Source: Sulfuriferula multivorans
GTDB lineage: Bacteria; Pseudomonadota; Gammaproteobacteria; Burkholderiales; Sulfuriferulaceae
NCBI RefSeq assembly: GCF_003851125.1
Contig: NZ_BGOW01000001.1
Span: 62,001 to 126,000, forward strand
Length of the DNA stretch: 64,000 nucleotides
Reading direction: 5' to 3'
A program made the translations under genes and the position numbers. Below the pieces are notes generated by a model. The model was not told the DNA's origin, did no database searches, and saw only the letters and a program-made list of their open reading frames with translations. Every line of letters begins with the position of its first letter. Within the stretch, counting starts at the first letter, position 1. Positions 24,545-33,336 of the stretch are shown here, in pieces.

Positions 24545-25499
24545 TTTTTAGAGCGCCTCCCTCTATCGTCAGCCCATGGGTTTGCGACACGATATAGTTG
24601 GGTCTCTGCTTAACTTCTTCGTATATCAATCCTACATACTCACTCACAATACCAAGCATTGTAAACAGAATGCCAAACATCAACAGCATGACAGCCATGA
24701 TCGTTCCAAAGCCCGCGAATGGAACCCCCCAGATGATTGCTTTTATAATGATCACCGCTAGCAATATGAATGAAAAGACAGAAACGGCGAGGCCCGTTAG
24801 GGTGATTAATTTTAGTGGTATGTAGGTGTGGGCAAAAATTCCTTTCAATGCCAGTTCAATGACCTTGAAGGTATGCGCGCCGGACACGCCAGCAAAGCGT
24901 TCTGCCCTTTCATGTTTAATGCCTATGGATTTATACCCAACCCAGGCAAAAATACCGCGCAGAAATCGATTCCGTTCATGTATTGAGTTGATTGTTTCAT
25001 AGACTTTTCTGTCCACCAGGCGGAAGTCGCTGACATTCTTTGGAACCATGCCTCCGGTTAGCCCATTTGCCACCTTATAGAACAGCTGAGAGTTAAATCT
25101 CCTAATCGCGTTGGTTCCATTGCGCTTGGTGACAATGCCATAGACGTTCTCGTAGCCTTCTTCCCATTTTTTGATGAATTCGGTGATAAGTTCGGGCGGG
25201 TCTTGCAGATCAGCGGTCATGATCACCGCGGCATCCCCACTGGCGTAATTCAATCCAGCCGTTAGCCCTCCATCCATTCGAAAATTTCTCGCCAATTGCA
25301 GGACTTTGAATCGATTATCTTGCTTATGAACCGCCAGCAATTTCTCGTAGGTATTATCCAAGGATCCGTTCTCAACGATGATGGCTTCGAAATCGTATGC
25401 AGGGTTGGCGGCAAAAACGCCTTGCAAGCGCCTTGCCAGTTCGTCGACGTTATCTTGCTCATTGTAGGCAGGAATAACAATGGAAATCAGTTTCTTCAT
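24525..25499 (-). CDS. gtrB: GtrB-like undecaprenyl-phosphate glycosyltransferase (GT2, DPM1-like)
   Basis: 324 residues from the ATG at 25499 (M-K-K-L-I-S-I-V-I-P-A-Y-N-E); the 23 codons upstream are not typical. A-D-L-Q-D-P-P is the metal-binding motif of DPM1/GtrB enzymes, N-F-R-M-D-G-G-L-T-A-G supports it, and two membrane helices (about 232-300) follow R-A-E-R-F-A-G-V-S-G. It makes undecaprenyl-phosphate-hexose for the modification module. Normal length. Confidence 0.92.
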   Translation of the reverse strand: MKKLISIVIPAYNEQDNVDELARRLQGVFAANPAYDFEAIIVENGSLDNTYEKLLAVHKQDNRFKVLQLARNFRMDGGLTAGLNYASGDAAVIMTADLQDPPELITEFIKKWEEGYENVYGIVTKRNGTNAIRRFNSQLFYKVANGLTGGMVPKNVSDFRLVDRKVYETINSIHERNRFLRGIFAWVGYKSIGIKHERAERFAGVSGAHTFKVIELALKGIFAHTYIPLKLITLTGLAVSVFSFILLAVIIIKAIIWGVPFAGFGTIMAVMLLMFGILFTMLGIVSEYVGLIYEEVKQRPNYIVSQTHGLTIEGGALKNGSPEK

Positions 25500-25510
25500 T
25501 GAGTCGGCAA

Positions 25511-26023
25511 TCAAGCAAATAAGTAGGGACGATACATATGATGAACCGGAATCAGATTTTTGGGGCACGTCTTATGCCATTGCCATTGGTCTTTTGCCGG
25601 GGGGACATGCGCCGCAAGCGTTTCAGCAAGAGGTGAAGCTAGGCGGCACGCAAAGAGCAGCGAAACAAAATGACCACGAATGGTGTTTGTGGGGTGTATG
25701 ACCTGATTGATGGCGATCGGCGCGGAGTCATGTACGACGCTGGCACCCAGCTCCTGCCGCGCTACGGCATGGATGCGGTCGCTGAAGGTTTCCCGGAAAC
25801 GGATAATGCCACCGGGTACATGCCAACCGGCATCATAGTGACCATCGTCCCGCCATGTCAGCAGGACGCCGTTGGCCTCATCCCTGATAAGCAGATCCAC
25901 ATTAACCAGCGGGGTAATCTGGCTGGCATAAAGAAACACCTCCTCCGGCAAGCCTTTGGTTGGGTCTCCGGTGAGAGCTTGCAATTCCTGCACCAGGTTG
26001 CCGAGGCGGTTAGCCGTCATCAT
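25511..26023 (-). CDS. Nudix hydrolase, GDP-mannose mannosyl hydrolase-like
   Basis: 170 residues. W-H-V-P-G-G-I-I-R-F-R-E starts a Nudix box that keeps G-x5-E but has A-V-A-R-Q-E-L-G where canonical boxes have RExxEExG; the same altered box is known in GDP-mannose mannosyl hydrolases. P-L-V-N-V-D-L-L-I and A-G-W-H-V-P-G-G also match. It would hydrolyse a GDP- or other NDP-sugar, tuning nucleotide-sugar pools. Its ATG overlaps a copied 3' end of the thiamine-diphosphate gene (ATGA at 26020-26023). Confidence 0.82.
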   Translation of the reverse strand: MMTANRLGNLVQELQALTGDPTKGLPEEVFLYASQITPLVNVDLLIRDEANGVLLTWRDDGHYDAGWHVPGGIIRFRETFSDRIHAVARQELGASVVHDSAPIAINQVIHPTNTIRGHFVSLLFACRLASPLAETLAAHVPPAKDQWQWHKTCPKNLIPVHHMYRPYLFA

Positions 26024-26122
26024 TTGCTGCTATCCCATGGCTCGATGAGCATATTTTCCATGAGCTCTGTTCTGTCGAGGGAAGGCACATGTCTACCAAT
26101 GGTTTCAGATTGCATGGTGGCA
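26016..26122. repeat. Imperfect direct repeat A (copy of the thiamine-enzyme/Nudix junction)
   Basis: About 107 bases matching 26935-27041 with scattered substitutions and two single-base indels. It includes the last 30 or so codons of the thiamine-diphosphate gene and the ATGATGAC that starts the Nudix gene. Together with copy B it brackets about 810 bases of foreign content. Confidence 0.8.
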
Positions 26123-26211
26123 ATGATAGACGGATACTGGGCAGCATCGCTGCCCAGTATCCAATTCACCCGGATATGCGTGTCGAGCACAATCATTTGA
26201 GGCAACCCCAC
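26020..26211 (-). pseudogene. Chimeric ORF: vapC 5' fragment joined to duplicated end of thiamine-enzyme gene
   Basis: 63 codons. The start M-I-V-L-D-T-H-I (from the ATG at about 26196) is a PIN-domain N-terminus. The end L-D-R-T-E-L-M-E-N-M-L-I-E-P-W-D-S-S-K matches the C-terminus of the protein ending at 26939 (L-D-R-T-E-F-M-E-N-M-L-I-E-P-W-D-G-S-K). So a toxin gene was cut and fused to a copied 3' end. No activity is expected: only the first PIN acid remains. Confidence 0.75.
26132..26162. repeat. Perfect 14-base inverted repeat hairpin inside the vapC fragment
   Basis: GGATACTGGGCAGC (26132-26145), loop ATC, and its exact reverse complement (26149-26162). A 14-bp perfect stem with a three-base loop is unusual within coding sequence. 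It lies near the junction of the PIN fragment and repeat A, so it may mark the recombination point; no U-run follows, so it is not a clear terminator. Confidence 0.75.
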
Positions 26212-26233
26212 CCGGTAACGATGCGGATTTCTC

Positions 26234-26779
26234 TCATTTGTTTTTCTTCTTTATCGTGTGTTTGAATTTCAAAACAGCGAAGTTCAGTTCGATTGAGGTT
26301 TCTGTGTCGCTCGCTTGCAAGTCGTCATCGAAGATTTCGGCGATTAGCTCGCCGCTTTTTTGCATGAGTGATTTTTGAACGGCTTTGTCTTGAACTGTTG
26401 ATAACTCTTTTATGCTTCTTGATAGCTCTCTGATTTTTGAGAAGGTCTCAACTATCGCGATGGTCGCCTGGGTTGCTTGTGGGCTTTTGAGTATTGTGGC
26501 AAGCATATAGAGCCCTTTTTCCGTAAATGCACTTGGGAGCTTTACTTTACCTCCTTTAATTGAAGTCGAAAATTTCGACTTCAACGAATCCCACTCGTTT
26601 TTATCAAGCTCCATGATGTATCCATCAGGAAATTTATCAGGGTTATTTTTCACCGCCTCATTAACTCTTTTTGTCTCAACCCCGTAAATCACTGCCACAT
26701 CAGCATCGAGCAAAACTTTTTTGCCTCTTATCTCGATGATCAACTCTTTTAGGTTCTCAAATATCACCATATCCGTCAT
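26234..26779 (-). CDS. ORF6N-domain protein
   Basis: 181 residues. The N-terminal I-I-E-I-R-G-K-K-V-L-L-D-A-D-V-A-V-I-Y-G and V-N-E-A-V-K-N-N-P-D-K-F-P form an ORF6N domain, a KilA-N-associated DNA-binding module of phages and mobile elements. Helical, Ser/Gln/Lys-rich C-terminus. It is the only complete gene of the inserted segment between direct repeats A and B. Its stop overlaps the ATG of a 14-codon ORF which in turn overlaps the vapC fragment, a compact chain typical of TA-like cassettes. Function unknown. Confidence 0.85.
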   Translation of the reverse strand: MTDMVIFENLKELIIEIRGKKVLLDADVAVIYGVETKRVNEAVKNNPDKFPDGYIMELDKNEWDSLKSKFSTSIKGGKVKLPSAFTEKGLYMLATILKSPQATQATIAIVETFSKIRELSRSIKELSTVQDKAVQKSLMQKSGELIAEIFDDDLQASDTETSIELNFAVLKFKHTIKKKNK

Positions 26780-26934
26780 ATCACACCATCCTCTCTGCTG
26801 TTCCTTTGCGCAATTTGCCCTATCACTTCATCACATCGCATAGGGCTTGATGCCTTTGCTCGGTTGTTTAGAGGTGACATCTTCGCCAAAAGCTTAAGGG
26901 GTACTCTAAAAATTCCAATTTTAGAGCCACTATA

Positions 26935-27041
26935 GTCATCATTTGCTGCCATCCCATGGTTCGATGAGCATGTTTTCCATGAATTCGGTTCTGTCCAGGA
27001 ATGGGTACATGTCTTCCAGCGGTTTAGACACCATGGTGCCA
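26935..27041. repeat. Imperfect direct repeat B (true 3' end of the thiamine-enzyme gene)
   Basis: Partner of repeat A. Copy B sits at the real stop of the thiamine-diphosphate gene and still keeps ATGATGAC, the first bases of the Nudix gene, before the sequence diverges. This shows the two genes once overlapped directly. Confidence 0.8.
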
Positions 27042-28756
27042 TCCGGCTTGATTTCGGATGCCAGTTTTGGATACAGCAGCTGATCGGAGGCCATCATGAT
27101 CTCGCACAGGGCTGGCCCTGGCACTGCTAGGGTCTGACGAATTTTTTCCAGCAATTCGTCATGGTTCGCGGCCCGGTTGGATGGAATGCCGTAGGCGCCA
27201 CAGATTTTCTGCATATCCGGAAAGGACACCCCGCTGCTCGGATCAGCCGCGATATAACCTCCAGGGAAATAGGCATCCTGGGTAAGGCGAATGGAGGTGT
27301 AGCCGTTGTTATTGAGCAAAAAAATCTTGATGGGCAGTTTGTGGTGGGCAATGGTCTGCAGTTCCTGCAGGTTCATCTGGATGCTGCCATCGCCGGCGAT
27401 GCAAATCACCCGCTTGCGGTCGTTGGCGAAGCACGCACCTATGGCGGCGGGTAGATCGTAGCCCATGGAGGCACAGCCGGAATTGGTGAACAGACGCTGC
27501 CCCTTTTTCAGTTTGACCGCCTGAAAAGTACAGGTGTTTGCCGCACCATTGGCAAGGACGATTACGTCACTGGGCGCCAACTCATCCGAGAGGGTGTCAA
27601 CGAAATGGAAGGAGTTTACATCGTCCTTCTGTGCGCGCCATTCCGGGGTCACGCTCGGGTAACGGCGACGCCGTTCGCGGCACCATTCAATCCAGCTTTC
27701 CTTACGCGGCAAAGGCTTGCCACGCAGTTGCCGCGCCATTTCTTCCAGTAGCACTTTGGCATCGCAGTGGACGGGCATGTCGGGGAAAATCGTGGGCTTC
27801 TTGAGCTCGGCGGGGTCGATGTCAACGACAATTTTGTACGCGGCACGAGCAAATGCCTTGAACAGATAGGAAACGGTTCTGACCCCAAGCCGCACCCCGA
27901 TGGTCAGCAGCGCGTCCGCGTTCTGGATGATGAAGTTGCTGGATCGGTCGCCGGTGACGCTGGGACGGCCGAAGAACAGCGGGTGGTCGGAATGAATAAC
28001 GTCATTGCCGCCCATGGCAGTTTGCACGGGTACGCCGAGCAGGTCGATCACTTCATGAAAGAGGGCCATGGCTCCAGCGAGACGGATGCCATTGCCGGCC
28101 AGAAACACAGGACGCTCGGCAGCGCGAAGGCGCTCGATGATGGTCGCCGCCTGCGCCTGGACGGTCTCTGGGTCGAAACATATCCGGTCTTCAGCCAGAC
28201 TGTAGGGTAACAACTCATCCTCATCAATCAGGGCCGCCTGGACGTCCAGGGGAATATCCAGCCAAACCGGGCCGGGCCGCCCATTGCGGGCGAGATAAAG
28301 CGCTTTTTCGAAGTGATAGCGAACGCTTTTGGGGTCGCGCACCATCACGGCGTATTTGGTAATCGATTCGACAATGGCGATGATATTGGCTTCCTGGTCG
28401 CCGAGCTGGCGCAGCGGCAATCCCGTACTCTCGACTGTCGTACCATATTTTATCTGGCCGGAAATGAACATTCCGGGAATGGAGTCGAGCCATAGCCCCA
28501 ATACACCGGTGAGGGTGTTGGTGCCGCCCGGGCCGCTGGTGACGACGGCTACGCCCAGGTTGCCTGTTATGCGAGCGTAGCCTTCAACGGCGATCGCGCA
28601 AGCCTGTTCATGGTGGTTGCAAACGTATTCCAGGTTCTTGTTTTTGCCGATGGCGTCATTGAGGTGCATGGCGCCGCCGCCGGAGATCATGAACACATGG
28701 CGGACACCCGCTTCGGCGATGCGTTTTGCCAGATAATCGGATACTCTGATTTTCAC
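26939..28756 (-). CDS. Thiamine-diphosphate enzyme, acetolactate-synthase fold (YerE-like)
   Basis: 605 residues from a GTG at 28756 that overlaps the upstream stop (GTGA). Catalytic Glu50 lies in N-H-H-E-Q-A; the diphosphate site G-D-G-S starts near 455 and ends with N-N about 27 residues later, the standard TPP motif; S-G-P-G-G-T-N is also present. The enzyme follows CDP-4-keto-3,6-dideoxyhexose genes. In Yersinia the flavin- and TPP-dependent YerE adds an acetyl unit from pyruvate to the C4 ketone of such a sugar, making yersiniose. That is the most economical role here, rather than acetolactate synthesis (inference). Confidence 0.8.
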   Translation of the reverse strand: MKIRVSDYLAKRIAEAGVRHVFMISGGGAMHLNDAIGKNKNLEYVCNHHEQACAIAVEGYARITGNLGVAVVTSGPGGTNTLTGVLGLWLDSIPGMFISGQIKYGTTVESTGLPLRQLGDQEANIIAIVESITKYAVMVRDPKSVRYHFEKALYLARNGRPGPVWLDIPLDVQAALIDEDELLPYSLAEDRICFDPETVQAQAATIIERLRAAERPVFLAGNGIRLAGAMALFHEVIDLLGVPVQTAMGGNDVIHSDHPLFFGRPSVTGDRSSNFIIQNADALLTIGVRLGVRTVSYLFKAFARAAYKIVVDIDPAELKKPTIFPDMPVHCDAKVLLEEMARQLRGKPLPRKESWIEWCRERRRRYPSVTPEWRAQKDDVNSFHFVDTLSDELAPSDVIVLANGAANTCTFQAVKLKKGQRLFTNSGCASMGYDLPAAIGACFANDRKRVICIAGDGSIQMNLQELQTIAHHKLPIKIFLLNNNGYTSIRLTQDAYFPGGYIAADPSSGVSFPDMQKICGAYGIPSNRAANHDELLEKIRQTLAVPGPALCEIMMASDQLLYPKLASEIKPDGTMVSKPLEDMYPFLDRTEFMENMLIEPWDGSK

Positions 28757-29796
28757 GAATGTTGCTCCCAACCGTGCCAACGGGCAGTTTTGATGATGGC
28801 TTGTTCCAGGGTGACGCTTTGTGTGAGGCCGAGTTCAGTTTCGGCACGCTGTGCGGAAGGCACATACCGTTTGGGCAGGGCTCCCGGCTGAGCTTGCTGC
28901 ATGATGCGCATGCCGCTGCCGCCAAGCGTTGTGTTGACGAGCGCGGCAAGCTCCGCAATGCTGATAGCCTCGCCCGCCCCTACGTTGTAGGGGCGGGCGG
29001 TCTGGCCACGTAGCAGGATGGTCCATAACCACAAAATCAGATCAGCCGCATACAGGTAAGAACGGTATGGCGTGCCGTCACCACTGATTTGGATCGTGTT
29101 TTTAGCCATGGCATCGCGGATGAAGTTGCCAATTGCAAAGTGGCTATCGATTGGCAAATAGGGGCCGACAAACGCAAAACAGCGCGCCAGTTTGGCCTCG
29201 ATACTGTACTGCCTGGCATATAAGCTGCACAGCAATTCCGCAACGCGCTTACCCTCTGCATAGGCAGATCCGGCATTGGTGCAATCCGGGCCGTTGAAGT
29301 TGGATTCGGACCAGTGTGATATGTGCGGGGGCTGGTCGCCGTATACCGCACCCGAACTGAGGAAGAGAAAATTTTTTGCCCCGGATTGCACGGCAAAATC
29401 AAGGGTTCGCCGTGTTCCCCCAACAATCGTGTCAAACATGCGGATAGGGTCTTCGGCATTCAGTTTGGCACTGGCATCGGTGGCGCCATGGATCACGAAC
29501 GAGAACTTCCCTTCCGGAAAAGCAAAGGTTCTTATGTCTCCTGTCAACAACGTGATGCTGGGGTGGGACGCCACATGGGGCACCTTTTCGGCGAATGCCT
29601 CGGCGTTGCGGGTCAGCACTACAGCACTCATGCCCAGGTTCAGACGATCATTCAACCAGACGAAGCTTTCCAGCAACCAGGTGCCGATAAACCCCGTGCC
29701 GCCCGTTATGAAAAATCGCGCGCCCTTGATATCTGGCCAAAGCGCACGCCCTCGATCGAGGATGTTATTCAGGTCTTCTGCCAGTTGGTTCCGCAC
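28753..29796 (-). CDS. Extended SDR acting on a CDP-sugar (YerF/RfbJ-like reductase or epimerase)
   Basis: 347 residues. F-F-I-T-G-G-T-G-F-I-G binds NAD(P); catalytic Ser in L-F-L-S-S-G-A-V-Y-G and Y-A-E-G-K as Y-x-x-x-K. The SDR fold is preceded by about 25 helical residues (L-A-E-D-L-N-N-I-L-D-R-G), as in some RfbJ-like CDP-abequose synthases. Placed 6 bases after rfbH and coupled to the TPP gene, it should reduce either the 4-keto group or the acetyl branch of the CDP-sugar. Which one cannot be told from sequence alone. Confidence 0.82.
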   Translation of the reverse strand: MRNQLAEDLNNILDRGRALWPDIKGARFFITGGTGFIGTWLLESFVWLNDRLNLGMSAVVLTRNAEAFAEKVPHVASHPSITLLTGDIRTFAFPEGKFSFVIHGATDASAKLNAEDPIRMFDTIVGGTRRTLDFAVQSGAKNFLFLSSGAVYGDQPPHISHWSESNFNGPDCTNAGSAYAEGKRVAELLCSLYARQYSIEAKLARCFAFVGPYLPIDSHFAIGNFIRDAMAKNTIQISGDGTPYRSYLYAADLILWLWTILLRGQTARPYNVGAGEAISIAELAALVNTTLGGSGMRIMQQAQPGALPKRYVPSAQRAETELGLTQSVTLEQAIIKTARWHGWEQHS

Positions 29797-29802
29797 TGTG
29801 CA

Positions 29803-31125
29803 TTACCACCCGCCCAACCCGAAGAAAGTTTCCAGTTTCTCACCCACATAATCGAGCATGGTTTCGCTAAGCCCGGGATAGACGCCAAGCCAGAAAGTCT
29901 GGTTCATCACGATATCGGTATTCTTCAACTCGCCACTAATGCGATAGGCACGGTCCTGGAAATACGGTTGCCGTGTCAGGTTGCCGGCGAACAACAGGCG
30001 GGTACCCACTTTGTTCTGGTCCAGGTATTTGAGCAGATCCACTCGCGCCACTTGTGACTCCTCGCGCAAGGTGATGGGGAAGCCAAACCAGGACGGCTCG
30101 CTGTTCGGTGTCGCTTCGGGCAGGATCAGGAAGTCTTCCATTCCGGCCAAGCGGTTTTTCAGAAACTCGAAATTCTGTTTGCGGGACTCGATGAACCCGG
30201 GCAACCGGTCCATTTGCGCCAGCGCACAGGCGGCCTGCATATCGGTAATCTTGAGGTTGTAGCCCAAGTGAGAATAGGTGTACTTATGATCGTAACCGAA
30301 AGGCAATGATCCAAGTTGCCAGCCAAAGCGCTTGCTGCAGGTGTTGTCCTTGCCCGGCTCGCAGTAGCAATCTCTCCCCCAGTCACGGAAAGATTCGATG
30401 ATGGTTTTTAATTGACCGTCATTGGTAAATACCATGCCACCCTCACCCATGGTGATATGGTGCGCCGGGTAGAAGCTGCAAGTAGCAATATGGCCAAAGG
30501 TGCCGACAAGTTTGCCATTGTAAGTTGAACCGAGCGCATCGCAGCAGTCTTCTACAACCCAGAGGTTGTATTTCCTGGCCACTGCCATGACCGCATCCAG
30601 ATCGAAGGGGTTGCCAAGAGTATGGGCAATCATGATGGCGCGAGTTTTGTCCGAGACGGCAGCTTCGATAAGCGCAGGGTCGATATTGTAAGTCGGGATA
30701 TGCACATCGACAAAGACCGGCACCATGCCATTCTGAATAATCGGGTTGACCGTGGTGGGAAAGCCCGCTGCTACAGCGATAATCTCATCACCCGGTTTCA
30801 ATGCACGATCGCCCAGTTTTGGTGAGGTTAGCGCTGTGAAGGCGAGCAGATTGGCCGATGAGCCTGAGTTGGTGGTCAGCGCGTGCTTGACCCCGAGAAA
30901 TTCGGCGAAACGTTGCTCGAACGCTGTATTAAAGCGCCCGGTGGTAAGCCAGCCATCCAGCGAGGCTTCCACCATATTGCTGATTTCCGCAGCACCGATA
31001 ACCTTGCCTGAAGGGGGAACAACACTTGTGCCGGGCTGGAAAGGCTTGGGTGCATGTGCAAGCTGGGCGTACTGTTCGACAAGTGCGAGGATTTGTTTGC
31101 GGAGTTCAGCTTCTGTCATTTCCAT
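29803..31125 (-). CDS. rfbH: CDP-6-deoxy-4-hexulose 3-dehydrase (E1)
   Basis: 440 residues, aminotransferase fold using PMP and a [2Fe-2S] cluster to remove the C3 hydroxyl of CDP-4-keto-6-deoxyglucose. The Schiff-base lysine position is His ([13 protein letters not shown], 219-230), the diagnostic change of this enzyme. Cluster cysteines fit C195-x57-C253-x-C255-x7-C263 exactly. It needs an E3 ferredoxin-type reductase (DdhD/AscD), which is not in this window. Middle of the rfbF-G-H operon; 70 bases separate it from rfbG. Confidence 0.95.
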   Translation of the reverse strand: MEMTEAELRKQILALVEQYAQLAHAPKPFQPGTSVVPPSGKVIGAAEISNMVEASLDGWLTTGRFNTAFEQRFAEFLGVKHALTTNSGSSANLLAFTALTSPKLGDRALKPGDEIIAVAAGFPTTVNPIIQNGMVPVFVDVHIPTYNIDPALIEAAVSDKTRAIMIAHTLGNPFDLDAVMAVARKYNLWVVEDCCDALGSTYNGKLVGTFGHIATCSFYPAHHITMGEGGMVFTNDGQLKTIIESFRDWGRDCYCEPGKDNTCSKRFGWQLGSLPFGYDHKYTYSHLGYNLKITDMQAACALAQMDRLPGFIESRKQNFEFLKNRLAGMEDFLILPEATPNSEPSWFGFPITLREESQVARVDLLKYLDQNKVGTRLLFAGNLTRQPYFQDRAYRISGELKNTDIVMNQTFWLGVYPGLSETMLDYVGEKLETFFGLGGW

Positions 31126-31195
31126 TCCTGTTTTCTATTGCGGGCAGCGCCCATTCTAAAACCATTCAAAGTAATTCAATTTTATTACAACGGTT

Positions 31196-32263
31196 CTATG
31201 CCTGACTGTAGCCTTGTATCTGGCGCAGGCACAATGCGCGCATGTCTTCCCCGCGTTGCCAGGCCCGATGCCACTCAACAATGCGTTCCAGTGTGTGCAA
31301 CAAATGCCAGCGCGGGCGCCATCCCATGCGCATGCGTGCCTTGGATATGTCGAGCTTGAGGTAATGAGCCTCATGCGGCTGCGGGCGGCTATCGAGTTCC
31401 CAGGCTGCACCATCCCCCCACAGACTGGTCAACTGCTCAACGATCCACTCTACTGGTTTGGCATCTTCATCTACTGGACCAAAATTCCAGCCTTCAGCAA
31501 AGGCAGGGCCGTCTGTCCACAGATGCTGTGCCAGCAGCAGGTAACCGGATAGCGGTTCGAGCACATGTTGCCATGGCCGGATGGCGTGGGGGCTGCGAAT
31601 GACGACTGGCCGCCCTGCCATGATGGCACGCATGAAATCCGGGATGAGCCGATCCTCAGCCCAATCGCCACCACCAATAACATTGCCGGCACGCACCGAA
31701 GCCAGGGCAACACCATGCGTCTCAAAGGCTTCAGGGTTGAAGAACGAATTGCGATAAGCAGCGGCTACCAGTTCAGCGCAGCCTTTGCTGCTGCTGTAGG
31801 GATCATAGCCACCCATGGGATCATGTTCGCGATACCCCCAAATCCATTCGCGATTCTCGTAGCACTTGTCACTAGTAACGTTGACAACTACGCGTACACC
31901 GCCGACTTGACGCACCGCTTCCAGCAGGTTGACCGTTCCCATGACGTTGGTGGCGTAGGTTTCAACAGGATTGACGTAGGAGTGGCGAACGAGGGCTTGG
32001 GCCGCCATGTGGATCACAATCTCAGGCTGAGTTTCGCGCATGACTGCCACAAGGCGGTCGAGATCGCGTATATCGGCAATGTGCGAACACATACCATCGC
32101 TTACCCGCGCTACTTCATAAAGACTCGGTTGTGTTGGGGGGTGCAGGGCATAACCTGTGACATTGGCTCCCAATGATTGCAACCACAAGGACAGCCAACC
32201 GCCCTTGAAACCGGTATGCCCGGTTAACAGGACACGCTTTCCTTCCCAAAAATTGGCAAGCAT
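31196..32263 (-). CDS. rfbG: CDP-glucose 4,6-dehydratase
   Basis: 355 residues from the ATG at 32263, which overlaps the rfbF stop by one base (TAATG). V-L-L-T-G-H-T-G-F-K-G-G-W-L is the characteristic CDP-glucose dehydratase Rossmann motif (the Lys after G-F is typical). V-T-S-D-K-C-Y-E-N and Y-S-S-S-K give the catalytic residues. Converts CDP-glucose to CDP-4-keto-6-deoxyglucose with internal NAD cycling. Confidence 0.95.
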   Translation of the reverse strand: MLANFWEGKRVLLTGHTGFKGGWLSLWLQSLGANVTGYALHPPTQPSLYEVARVSDGMCSHIADIRDLDRLVAVMRETQPEIVIHMAAQALVRHSYVNPVETYATNVMGTVNLLEAVRQVGGVRVVVNVTSDKCYENREWIWGYREHDPMGGYDPYSSSKGCAELVAAAYRNSFFNPEAFETHGVALASVRAGNVIGGGDWAEDRLIPDFMRAIMAGRPVVIRSPHAIRPWQHVLEPLSGYLLLAQHLWTDGPAFAEGWNFGPVDEDAKPVEWIVEQLTSLWGDGAAWELDSRPQPHEAHYLKLDISKARMRMGWRPRWHLLHTLERIVEWHRAWQRGEDMRALCLRQIQGYSQA

Positions 32264-33030
32264 TACCACACCTTCCAAGGTGCCTTGTCGGAACTCCAGA
32301 GTTCTTCAAGATGCGTTTTGTCGCGCAGAGTATCCATAGGCTGCCAGAAACCACGGTGAAAATAGGCGGTCATTTGTCCATCGCGAGCGAGGCGTTCCAT
32401 CGGCTCACGCTCCCAAACAGTATGGTCGCCTTCGATGTAATCCAGTACCTTTGGCGAGAGTACAAAAAAACCGCCATTGATCCAGCCGCCATCACCCTCG
32501 GGTTTTTCCTGAAACCCGGTAACCTGCTCACCGTCGAGATTAATTGCCCCAAACCGGCCTGGGGGCTGGGTCGCTGTCAATGTTGCAAGTCGGCCGTGCT
32601 TCTGATGATGGGCAATTAATTCGCCAATATTAACATCACCGACACCGTCACCGTAGGTACAACAAAAGTCTTCGCCATCAAGGTAGGGTGCAATGCGCTT
32701 AATCCGTCCACCGGTCATCGAGCTATCCCCTGTGTCAACCAAGGTGACTCGCCACGGTTCTGCGTTGTGCTGATGGACTTCCATGTTGTTCTGCGCCATG
32801 TCGAAGGTTACATCTGACATATGCAGAAAGTAGTTGGCAAAATATTCCTTGATGACATAGCCTTTGTAGCCTAGGCAAATAACAAATTCGTTTATGCCAT
32901 ATGCAGAATAGGTTTTCATGATATGCCATAAAATCGGCCTGCCTCCAATTTCTACCATGGGTTTGGGGCGAACAGCCGTTTCCTCGCTAATCCTTGTTCC
33001 CAAACCTCCGGCCAGAATGACTGCTTTCAT
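32263..33030 (-). CDS. rfbF: Glucose-1-phosphate cytidylyltransferase
   Basis: 255 residues from the ATG at 33030 ([14 protein letters not shown]). Nucleotidyltransferase signature G-G-L-G-T-R, then [16 protein letters not shown] and T-Y-G-D-G-V-G-D-V as in RfbF/DdhA. It makes CDP-glucose from CTP and glucose-1-phosphate, the first step of the CDP-sugar branch. First gene of the minus-strand run reaching at least to 26939; its long leader holds a nested hairpin. Confidence 0.95.
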   Translation of the reverse strand: MKAVILAGGLGTRISEETAVRPKPMVEIGGRPILWHIMKTYSAYGINEFVICLGYKGYVIKEYFANYFLHMSDVTFDMAQNNMEVHQHNAEPWRVTLVDTGDSSMTGGRIKRIAPYLDGEDFCCTYGDGVGDVNIGELIAHHQKHGRLATLTATQPPGRFGAINLDGEQVTGFQEKPEGDGGWINGGFFVLSPKVLDYIEGDHTVWEREPMERLARDGQMTAYFHRGFWQPMDTLRDKTHLEELWSSDKAPWKVW

Positions 33031-33085
33031 AAATTTAATGACCAAATCGTTAAAAAATTAAAGCGAGCTTACCTTACTGAATTGA

Positions 33086-33133
33086 TGGCCTTGCAGAGCC
33101 TGTTCGGCGGGAACAGGCAGATAAACAAGGCCA
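33086..33133 (-). other. Nested hairpin in the rfbF leader
   Basis: Outer arms TGGCCTTG (33086-33093) and CAAGGCCA (33126-33133) enclose an inner perfect stem GCCTGTTC (33098-33105) / GAACAGGC (33111-33118). It ends about 55 bases before the rfbF ATG, so it would be in the mRNA leader or at the promoter. It could be a regulatory RNA element or a palindromic repeat; no matching family is recognised. Confidence 0.6.
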
Positions 33134-33336
33134 TGGATGGTGAAAATTGCGATCAAGGCAGGATTGTAACCGATTCGAGGAGGATGGTATTGTGCGCTAG
33201 CCCGCTTTTGGAAAATCGCGAGCTTGCTTGAAGTATTGAATACCGTTTAACCGGGATTTTTCATAAATTTATGCGGGCATCGCGCAGGGCTTTGTTGGAT
33301 AGGCAATATTTTCTCAGCAGGGCGGGATGGGTTGAA
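33134..33336. other. Intergenic stretch without identified features
   Basis: Lies between the rfbF leader hairpin and the hepT remnant. On the minus strand a TACAAT near 33167 could be a -10 box, but no convincing -35 partner is visible. No coding frame with family resemblance is seen. Confidence 0.3.

Noticed and set aside
26776-27042. 88-codon minus-strand ORF across direct repeat B
   Set aside because: It is a frame-shifted reading of the thiamine-enzyme 3' end plus the gap before the ORF6N gene, with no family match.
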